From positions 1 to 64,000 of the forward strand of contig CAJUDW010000006.1 in NCBI GenBank assembly GCA_910584995.1: 64,000 bases of DNA. The letters run 5' to 3'. A program made the translations under genes and the position numbers. The stretch's first letter is position 1. Each line of letters starts with the position of its first letter. Source of the stretch: an uncultured Oscillibacter sp. (GTDB lineage Bacteria; Bacillota; Clostridia; Oscillospirales; Oscillospiraceae). Under the pieces are notes generated by a model. The model made no database searches. It was not told the DNA's origin and saw nothing but the letters and a program-made list of their open reading frames with translations. Positions 58,077 through 64,000 of this stretch are shown piece after piece.

Positions 58077-58468
58077 GCGGAGATCTCAATCCGTCTGGAG
58101 GCCACCACGGTGATCTTCTCCGCCACCATGGCGTTCAGCTGGCCCTCCTCGTGGATATTGCTCCACTCACAGCCGCTGTAAATAATCTTCCGATCCGGCT
58201 TGCAGATCACCAGGGAGAAATCCTGGAGATCGTAGAAGTTGATGCCGTCGGAAACCGCATCGTCTGTTGCGTAAAGCCGGGTCAGTTCCAGGGTGTATTT
58301 CCGCTGCCCCTCGATAGCCGCCACCGGCTCGCTCTCGCCAAAGGCCTCTACAAATTGGGAGGACTTGGACGCCTTGGCGGTGTAACTCTGCACCACCGCC
58401 ACCTTTCTGCCCTCCAGTTCCAGATAGATATCGGAACTGGTAGGAAATCCCTTCACCTGCATACGCAC
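58073..58468 (-). CDS. XkdM-like tail tube protein
   Basis: A 131-residue tail tube protein. It starts MRMQVKGFPTSSDIYLELEGRKVAVVQ and ends with the AMVAEKITVVASRRIEI pattern, as in XkdM. Stacked hexamers form the inner tube of a contractile tail. It follows the sheath gene by 9 bp. Confidence 0.88.
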   Translation of the reverse strand: MRMQVKGFPTSSDIYLELEGRKVAVVQSYTAKASKSSQFVEAFGESEPVAAIEGQRKYTLELTRLYATDDAVSDGINFYDLQDFSLVICKPDRKIIYSGCEWSNIHEEGQLNAMVAEKITVVASRRIEISA

Positions 58469-58477
58469 CCTCCTTTA

Positions 58478-59560
58478 TTAAATGGTGATGTGGACGGTAA
58501 GATAAATCTGATTGAGCCCGTGGGCCACGGCAAAGCCGAACTCCACTAGGCAGACAGTGGGATCGTCGGCGGAGGCGGTCACAGAAACCTCCCCGTAGCC
58601 GTCGATGATCTCCGCCGCCGTCTTTTTCTCCAGTTCCACAATCACCTGGGAACGGATAGCGCCCCGGCTGCGGACGGTATTTTTTGTCCTTTTGAACTTA
58701 CTATGGAGAGCGTCCCGGATAGAGGGAATCACGTCGTCCACAATCAAAATGGTGGTCAGTTCCCGCCAGGTAGCGTCGGCGGCCTCGCCGGTTTTTGTTC
58801 TGGTGGTAATCCCCCGGACTGGGGAGATAATGCCCGCCGCGGTCTCCAGCGGCGTCACGCCGCCCCGGACCAGGAGATCGATATCGTTGTCGCCGTACTC
58901 CTGGGAGAGTCCCCCCAGCCCCTTCAGTTCCGTGCCGTTCAGCGGCACAGCCGGATCCCGTCCGGCAGCCACGGCTCCGGCCACAGCGGCGGCGGCGAAC
59001 ACGCCAGGCAGCGTTTTTCCGGAGGCGTCCAGGGGATCGGGCCCCACCAGCACCATCCGCTCGCTGTTAAGGGCCTTGGCCCGTTCCACCAGGGCCGCCG
59101 CGTCCTCGCCGCTGCCGCCCACCAGGGCAATCCGCTCCCGGCGGCTGGCGGAGGCCTCTGTCACGGCGTTCCGCAGGGCCTGCTGCACCGCAAGATCCCC
59201 GCTGTCGCAGACCACAATCTGCACGTTCTCCTTTCCCAGCGCCGCGAAGGCCGATTGATAGTCCGCCAGGACCTGGGCCTCGTCCCCGTCCTCCGCCGCG
59301 TCCGCCACCCGGACAGCCGTCACAGCAGAGGCCCCGTTGGCAAACAGCAGCCGCAAAACCGTGCTCATTCCCGGTACGGCATCTTCGCCAAAAGCCTCCA
59401 CACCGGCGGCATAGCCGGTAACGGTGACGGCCTTTCCCACGTCGCCCCGAACGGCCCGGGCAGCAACGCCCACAATCTTGGAAGCCCGTCCGGCAAAGAC
59501 CGCCGAAGAAGCGTCGTAGACCGAGTAAACACCGGGCCTCTCATGCATGATCATACTCAA
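58478..59560 (-). CDS. XkdK-like tail sheath protein
   Basis: A 360-residue contractile sheath protein. The N-terminal MHERPGVYSVYDASSAVFAG and the C-terminal half (GVTPLETAAGIISPVRGITTRTKTG, WRELTTILIVDDVIPSIRDALHSKFKRTKN) match the PBSX sheath. It is shorter than the ~466 residues of PBSX XkdK, so an outer domain is reduced. It starts with TTG at 59560 overlapping the previous stop (TTGA), with ATG at 59554 as an alternative. Its presence shows the particle has, or had, a contractile tail. Confidence 0.92.
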   Translation of the reverse strand: MSMIMHERPGVYSVYDASSAVFAGRASKIVGVAARAVRGDVGKAVTVTGYAAGVEAFGEDAVPGMSTVLRLLFANGASAVTAVRVADAAEDGDEAQVLADYQSAFAALGKENVQIVVCDSGDLAVQQALRNAVTEASASRRERIALVGGSGEDAAALVERAKALNSERMVLVGPDPLDASGKTLPGVFAAAAVAGAVAAGRDPAVPLNGTELKGLGGLSQEYGDNDIDLLVRGGVTPLETAAGIISPVRGITTRTKTGEAADATWRELTTILIVDDVIPSIRDALHSKFKRTKNTVRSRGAIRSQVIVELEKKTAAEIIDGYGEVSVTASADDPTVCLVEFGFAVAHGLNQIYLTVHITI

Positions 59561-60051
59561 TTTTTCATGACCCCTTTCAAAACAAAGTCCAAAAACACAT
59601 CCTCCTCACCGGAGGACTCCGCCGCGAAAACCGCCCTGCATTGCAGCCGCCCCCGCCGGAGGAACATCCCGGTCTCCCGCTCCCATTGGAGGGCCTCCCA
59701 GGAAAGTTCCCCTGGCCGGATGCCGGAGGGCAGATCCCCCAGAAGGATTTCCGCCGCCGTACCGCATCCGGCCTCGCAGTCCGCCGCCCGGTTCCCCCGC
59801 ACGTCCACGACGATCACGCCCTCCAGCATCTTTCCGTAAAGTTCCCTGGAGACCCCGGATTCCGGATCATACCGCTCGCCCAGGTATCCGCAGAAGCCCA
59901 TGGCCTTCCCCTGGGCGGTCTCCACGGCCACCGCCGCCGCGGGGCCGGCGTAGGCCTTGGCCCGTCCGGGAGGGAAGGCGGCCATCGCCGCCAGCCCTCC
60001 GGCGTTCAGCGCATCAACCACCGCGTCCCGCATCTGCGTCAGTTCCTTCAT
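59557..60051 (-). CDS. tail completion / XkdJ-like protein
   Basis: A 164-residue protein starting MKELTQMRDAVVDALNAGGL after AAAGGAGG. The mid region VEGVIVVDVRGNRAADCE-like stretch and the position directly before the sheath gene fit tail-terminator proteins such as XkdJ/XkdI. The family call rests mainly on gene order. It overlaps its neighbours on both sides by 4 bp. Confidence 0.6.
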   Translation of the reverse strand: MKELTQMRDAVVDALNAGGLAAMAAFPPGRAKAYAGPAAAVAVETAQGKAMGFCGYLGERYDPESGVSRELYGKMLEGVIVVDVRGNRAADCEAGCGTAAEILLGDLPSGIRPGELSWEALQWERETGMFLRRGRLQCRAVFAAESSGEEDVFLDFVLKGVMKN

Positions 60052-60362
60052 GATGCCTCCTTTGCCGCCTCCAGGGACGCCCACCAGTGGCAGAGCGTCC
60101 CCCCGATGTAGTAGGGCCTGCTGCTGCGGACATAGAAGGAGAGCCCGTTCCAAAGGACGGTGTCCCCAGGATCCACCCGTTCCCGGCCCAAGTACAGCCA
60201 GAGTCGCTGATCCACCCAGCCGATACTGGTGACCGCGCCGGGTAAGCCCTCCTTCCGTTCCGCCAGGGGCTGCAGGAAAACGAGGGCCTCCGCCTCCCCC
60301 GCCGCGGTGCGAAGGATCGCCTGCTGGCCGCAGCATTTCAGAACCTCCCGCATCCAGTCCAT
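60048..60362 (-). CDS. head-tail joining protein (minor structural)
   Basis: A 104-residue protein, ATG at 60362, with beta-rich features (GWVDQRLWLYLGRERVDPGDTVLWNGLSFYVRSSRPYYIGG). Size and position between head and tail genes suggest a head closure or neck protein, as XkdH-type genes in PBSX. No catalytic motif. Confidence 0.55.
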   Translation of the reverse strand: MDWMREVLKCCGQQAILRTAAGEAEALVFLQPLAERKEGLPGAVTSIGWVDQRLWLYLGRERVDPGDTVLWNGLSFYVRSSRPYYIGGTLCHWWASLEAAKEAS

Positions 60363-60733
60363 CAGCCTCTCACCCCTTGAAAGGAAAAATCCTCCGGCAC
60401 GGCAAAGGGGGCCATAAGCCGTTCCGCAGTCTGGCGGAGGTTCCGGGCCTGGGCGGCGGTTTCCGCCGCCCCCCTGCCCTTCATGGAGATCTCCCCGGCC
60501 CGGAAGGACTCCACAAAGCCCCCGTTTCCACCTGTCAAGAGATCCGCCGCCGCAGTAAAGGCCGCCGCGCAGGGAAAGGCCTCGCCACAGTCCTCCGCCG
60601 CCAACCCCTCCCGCAGCCGGCCCTCCCAGTACCGCCCTGCGGCGGCGCAGAGGGGAGCCAGCAGGGCCTCCGCCGCCGCGCCCCCGGCGGCAGCCCGGGC
60701 CATGTCCAGGATCCTGTCCTCCATGGCCGTCAC
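60362..60733 (-). CDS. head-tail adaptor-like protein
   Basis: A 123-residue Ala-rich helical protein (MEDRILDMARAAAGGAAAEALLAPLCAAAGRYWEGRLREG...FRAGEISMKGRG), starting with GTG at 60733 or ATG at 60724 and overlapping the capsid gene stop. Helical adaptor proteins with a FRAG(E)IS-type loop follow capsid genes in many siphoviruses and myoviruses. Assigned by position and fold impression only. Confidence 0.6.
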   Translation of the reverse strand: MTAMEDRILDMARAAAGGAAAEALLAPLCAAAGRYWEGRLREGLAAEDCGEAFPCAAAFTAAADLLTGGNGGFVESFRAGEISMKGRGAAETAAQARNLRQTAERLMAPFAVPEDFSFQGVRG

Positions 60734-61764
60734 CCCGCGTTCAAAACCTTGGACGCCTCGGGGAACAGCTTGGCGAAGCCGGAGATAGAGGTAATGGCGG
60801 CCCGTTCCAGCTGCCGGTCAATGAGTTTGTCGTACTCCACCGTCACCTGGCTGCCGCAGATCTGCTCCAGGGCGTAGTTCTTGTCCAGGCCGATGATGGT
60901 CCCGGCAGGCATGGCGGAAGTCCGCAGCAGCTTGGCTCCCAGGGGATTGGTCAGGGTGCCGGTGCCCTGGAAATTCAGCCCCGTCAGAGGATTCTGGAAC
61001 TCCGGCAGCTTCAGCATAGCCAGCATCATATCGCCGCTGACCAGCATAGTGTTCATGGTGTAGGGGTCGAACTGGCTCCAGAAGTCCACCAACGCCTCAT
61101 AGCTTAGGGCGGTATTGCCCTTGGTGATCGGAGCGGTGCCCACAGTAAAGGCCTGGGCGGCATTGTTGTTGCCGTCGCCGTCTTTCAGCACGCTGATGGC
61201 GTCTTCCAGATGCATCCTGCCGATGTAGGCGCCAATCTGCCGCAGGGTCACGGAGAAGAGGTCCAGCCGCTGGAAGCGGATCGCCTCATAGGAGGCCACC
61301 AGCATCCTGCCCCGCTTGTGGAGGCGCACCAGATTTTCCTGGGTGCGGATGACGGTCTGGGGGATCTGAGCCCCCTCTTCCACCCGCCGGAGGCTTTTCT
61401 CCTCCTTGGTGGGGGTAGAGGAGATGGAGCGGTAATCCATCCCGTCAAAATTGGTGACAGCGGCGGTAATGGCAGGCAGAACGCTCTCCTCCTCCAGCCC
61501 CTGGCGCACCACCCGGGAGACAAACTCCGGAAAGAGGACGGCAGAATCGGTGGTGTGGAAAAATTTCTCCACCATATCGCTGCCTGCGCCCTTGACCTTG
61601 ATGTCAAAGCGTTTCAGCTGCCGCTGGAAAGCGTCCATCCCCTCCAACGGCGTGCCCCGGTAGTGCTCGCTGGGATCCAGTTCCTCCAGGGTCTGGGAAA
61701 AAGTGCGGCCGCTGCGGCCGTACATGCCCTTTTCCAGCCTGACGTTTTCGTAATGATAACTCAT
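60730..61764 (-). CDS. XkdG-like major capsid protein
   Basis: A 344-residue capsid protein of the HK97 fold. It has the N-arm with TFSQTLEELDPSEHYRGTPLEG, the FPEFVSRVVRQGLEEESVLPAI region (near 84) and the C-terminal TSAMPAGTIIGLDKNYALEQICGSQVTVE. The ATG at 61764 has GAGGG upstream; an extension to 61791 is not needed. PBSX-type capsids pack host DNA, which bears on the question whether this element is a gene transfer agent. Confidence 0.85.
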   Translation of the reverse strand: MSYHYENVRLEKGMYGRSGRTFSQTLEELDPSEHYRGTPLEGMDAFQRQLKRFDIKVKGAGSDMVEKFFHTTDSAVLFPEFVSRVVRQGLEEESVLPAITAAVTNFDGMDYRSISSTPTKEEKSLRRVEEGAQIPQTVIRTQENLVRLHKRGRMLVASYEAIRFQRLDLFSVTLRQIGAYIGRMHLEDAISVLKDGDGNNNAAQAFTVGTAPITKGNTALSYEALVDFWSQFDPYTMNTMLVSGDMMLAMLKLPEFQNPLTGLNFQGTGTLTNPLGAKLLRTSAMPAGTIIGLDKNYALEQICGSQVTVEYDKLIDRQLERAAITSISGFAKLFPEASKVLNAG

Positions 61765-61780
61765 ATAGCCCTCCCTCTCT

Positions 61781-62125
61781 TTACAGCGCAAATGTTACGG
61801 TGCCGGACACGCTGTCCACATCCACCACCAGATAGTTCCGTCCGCCCTCCCCGGCGGCCACGCCGCCGCTGCCGTCGGCGGCCAAGGCGCACCAGCCCAG
61901 GGAAGGCGCGGCCTCGCCGGAGTACCCGGCGGTGATCATGCCCCCCAGGGCCACCGCGCAGGCCCCGTCCCGGCCTGCGGACAGCACCATGCCGCAGAAG
62001 CTGTCCCCTGCGGCGCAGGGCCCCACGGTCCCGCTGCCGGTAATTTTGACCACCTCGCCCTCATGGGCCTGATCGCAGGCGAAGGTAGCGGCCCACTGGC
62101 CGATTCCCTCATAAGAAACCTTCAT
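61781..62125 (-). CDS. capsid decoration or stabilising protein
   Basis: A 114-residue, beta-rich, Gly-rich protein (DQAHEGEVVKITGSGTVGPCAAGDSFCGMV...AGYSGEAAPSLGWCALAADGSGG) directly before the capsid gene in transcription. Its size and composition fit small decoration proteins of phage heads, such as lambda gpD analogues. No specific family recognised. Confidence 0.6.
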   Translation of the reverse strand: MKVSYEGIGQWAATFACDQAHEGEVVKITGSGTVGPCAAGDSFCGMVLSAGRDGACAVALGGMITAGYSGEAAPSLGWCALAADGSGGVAAGEGGRNYLVVDVDSVSGTVTFAL

Positions 62126-62158
62126 GTATATCCTCCTCTATATGTAAAAGTCTGTCCC

Positions 62159-63040
62159 TCAGACAAGGAACACGGATTCACTGCCGGACGGCTCTGCGGG
62201 AAGTGCCGCCGCCAGCTGGGGCGCGGCGGGGAACCGCTTTGCCGCCCGTTTTTCATATCCCTGTTTCAGCGCCAGAAGATCCGGCTCCTCCAGCTTTTCC
62301 GCGGCCCTGGCGAAGAGTTCCCCGTCCAGATCCTCATCCGCCAGCATGGCAAGCCGCACTACTTCACGCCGCAGGCTTGCCAGGTATTTCCGCCCCAGGG
62401 CCGCCTCCTTTCGCACGGTGGCCAAATCGCCCTCCCGGCCGCCGAGGCGCTTTAAAACGCCTGCATCCCGCTGGGCGGGCACCGCCACAAAGGACCACTC
62501 GTAAGCGTCCACCGGATCCTGCAATTCCAGGAAACAGAGCCTGTCCCCGTACCGCTGCCCCCGGACGTGATCGCATCCGCCGCCCTCTGCGCCGCAGACA
62601 GAGCAGATGCTTCTGGCCACGCTGCACCCTACACTGACCTCTTTTTTGATGCCCCCCTCAATCTCGGCGATGAGATCGGCGTTTTTCTCCGTCCGCAGCA
62701 GATATGCCCAGCCCTTCAGCCAACAGTAAGCATCCCCTGCGGCGGTGGTCACAGCCGCCTCTCGCACCACTTCCGTCCGGTAAATGCGGGCAGTCTGCCC
62801 CTGGGTGGACCACTGGTGGTCAAAAATCCCGCTCTTCCCCACAAACAGCTGGCTCAGCGCTTCCAGCGCCGCAGGGTCAAAGCGTTCAAAATCCCGATCC
62901 ACCTCGTTGTCACAGAGGCGGATGCTGAAGGTATACACCTGATCCGCCGTCAAAGGCGTCTTGGCGAACCGGTTGATAAGCGCCAAATCCTCCCCTCCGG
63001 CCAAAGCCGCCGTCTCACGCCGTCCCTTCAGAACTTCCAT
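62159..63040 (-). CDS. XkdF-like prohead protease/scaffold protein
   Basis: A 293-residue protein with the XkdF pattern: SIRLCDNEVDRDFERFDPAALEALSQLFVGKSGIFDHQWSTQGQTARI near residues 37-84, and CSVCGAEGGGCDHVRGQ, a Cys/His cluster near 155. The C-terminal helical, charged part would scaffold the capsid. The ATG at 63040 follows AGAGGAG; an upstream frame is rejected. The gene overlaps the portal gene by 26 bp. Confidence 0.75.
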   Translation of the reverse strand: MEVLKGRRETAALAGGEDLALINRFAKTPLTADQVYTFSIRLCDNEVDRDFERFDPAALEALSQLFVGKSGIFDHQWSTQGQTARIYRTEVVREAAVTTAAGDAYCWLKGWAYLLRTEKNADLIAEIEGGIKKEVSVGCSVARSICSVCGAEGGGCDHVRGQRYGDRLCFLELQDPVDAYEWSFVAVPAQRDAGVLKRLGGREGDLATVRKEAALGRKYLASLRREVVRLAMLADEDLDGELFARAAEKLEEPDLLALKQGYEKRAAKRFPAAPQLAAALPAEPSGSESVFLV

Positions 63041-64000
63041 CCAAATCTCCTCTCCCGGCTTCCGCCGCATCGTTTTCAATCCTCAGTTTCCGGGCCTGTT
63101 CCCGGTAGAGGGCGGCCTTGGCCTCCTCCACCTGATCCTGCAAATTGATGTCCTCCCATACCACGGAAAACCCGCAAGTATAGCCGTGCATCCGCAGCCA
63201 GAGCCCGCAGATCCGCTCCAGGGCCGGGGTCAGGGTCCGCCGGATAGCGGTGATTTCGGTAGTCAGCATATCCGCCTGCTGTGCGCTCATGCGCTCGGTA
63301 GAGTTCCAGTTAAGGCCCAGCATAAAGGGCGGGATGCCGGTTTTGGCCACGATCTGTTCCAGCAGCTGCCGCACGGGGATCTCGCTGTCCAGGATCGGCG
63401 CGTCCGCCCCGATCACCCGGATATCCACATCGCCCACAGCCACGAAATCCCTGACCACGCCGTCCCGGCTCTCCCGCATGGCCCGGCTCCACTCCCCGGC
63501 CAGCACCCTGCTCCGTTCTGCGGCAGCGCCCTCGCCGTTTTTGCAGGTGACGGCAAAACGCACGTTCCCGCAGCGATCCCAGTTGACGCCGATGGTGTGG
63601 TAGATTTTGGTCAGCACATCCGTCAAAAACGGCAAAGAGCGCAGTAGCGACACGCCATAGGGATGATCCGTCTCCGGATTCAGGGGCGTAAACAGCAGCA
63701 GATGCTGATACGGCAGTTCCTGCAAGCGTCCCGCCCCGTCATACCCACAGATAAGGAATTCCAGGGGGTGCGCCCCCTCTCTGATCCCGATATCCTCCGT
63801 CCTGCCGCAGAGCAGGGCGGCGATATCCCGTCCGCCCCCGGCGGGCACAATCTCCCCGATGGCCTGCCCACAGGTGAGAAGGGAATCCAGGTAGCAGTCC
63901 AGGAAGGCGTTGACGCCGGACTGTCCCCGCCCTGTGGGCACTGTCCGCAAAAATTCCGCCAGTCCCTCTTCCGCCTCCTTGTCCCCGCAGGATACGGTGA
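63015..64000 (-). CDS. phage portal protein (XkdE-like), 5' end outside the window
   Basis: At least 328 residues of a portal protein; the frame is open to the window edge. Family features are LDCYLDSLLTCGQAIGEIV, HLLLFTPLNPETDHPYGVSLLRSLPF and IVAKTGIPPFMLGLNWNSTERMSAQQADM, with SVVWEDINLQDQVEEAKAALYREQA near the end. Portals form the ring through which DNA enters the head. Terminase genes would be expected just beyond the right edge and cannot be assessed here. Confidence 0.88.
   Translation of the reverse strand, partial: TVSCGDKEAEEGLAEFLRTVPTGRGQSGVNAFLDCYLDSLLTCGQAIGEIVPAGGGRDIAALLCGRTEDIGIREGAHPLEFLICGYDGAGRLQELPYQHLLLFTPLNPETDHPYGVSLLRSLPFLTDVLTKIYHTIGVNWDRCGNVRFAVTCKNGEGAAAERSRVLAGEWSRAMRESRDGVVRDFVAVGDVDIRVIGADAPILDSEIPVRQLLEQIVAKTGIPPFMLGLNWNSTERMSAQQADMLTTEITAIRRTLTPALERICGLWLRMHGYTCGFSVVWEDINLQDQVEEAKAALYREQARKLRIENDAAEAGRGDLDGSSEGTA

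Noticed and set aside
1..64000. CRISPR arrays, rRNA genes, IS transposases, integrases and replication origins
   Set aside because: Looked for regular short repeats with spacers, rRNA sequence, transposase or recombinase motifs and DnaA-box clusters; none could be supported.

Overview
The window looks like chromosomal DNA of a high-GC, spore-forming Firmicute, most likely a gut Clostridia of the Oscillospiraceae type. The signs are strong AGGAGG-type ribosome binding sites, a SAM-I (S-box) riboswitch in front of metK, a PdaA-type spore cortex deacetylase, TTGACA-17-TATAAT promoters, and PBSX (xkd)-type phage genes. The organism name is inference; no marker gene fixes it.

Layout. 1-0.6 kb: a more AT-rich edge with a partial TfoX-type gene, a GNAT remnant and tRNA-Arg(CCU). 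0.7-7.5 kb: a HAD phosphatase, a RibD-like reductase, an inactive-looking rhomboid, and a SAM cluster (riboswitch-metK, then punA-mtaD on the other strand). 7.8-9.2 kb: an isolated phage lysis cassette (XhlA-like, holin, CHAP lysin). 9.5-17.7 kb: a sugar kinase, a GntR/UTRA regulator, and a four-gene minus-strand operon (opine-dehydrogenase-like enzyme, TAXI receptor, fused TRAP permease, IlvD/Edd dehydratase). 18-33 kb: a long, tightly packed minus-strand run with an ABC sugar importer (one permease frameshifted), a GDPD-like phosphodiesterase, GH38 alpha-mannosidase, a split CehA-type PHP protein, a PhnP-like hydrolase, an OPA-like MFS carrier, a PIG-L deacetylase, a GH4 glycosidase, a PfkB kinase and an aldehyde dehydrogenase pseudogene. 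A divergent AraC regulator and an MsmX-type ATPase follow, with matching TGCAAAAT repeats upstream of each. 36-53 kb: ilvA, an XRE regulator, a sigma/anti-sigma-like pair, serC-serA, htrA, several oxidoreductases, an AraC regulator, pdaA, and small proteins including a 20-residue membrane peptide. 53-64 kb: a minus-strand PBSX-like head-tail operon from portal (partial) to XkdU, closed by a terminator, with no long tape-measure gene.

Two things stand out. First, five copies of a ~200-bp structured element lie at gene 3' ends. Each holds four hairpins with compensatory changes, and four copies are bracketed by a matching pair of terminator-like hairpins whose sequence is private to that locus. 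Second, the 18-35 kb cluster combines glycan hydrolysis, de-N-acetylation, three phosphoesterase types and an organophosphate-type carrier. This suggests uptake and breakdown of a phosphodiester-containing mannosylated glycan, which is inference. The phage-like operon lacks a long tape measure and fibres, and its likely lysis cassette lies 44 kb away on the same strand, so it could be a domesticated particle or gene transfer agent rather than a simple prophage.
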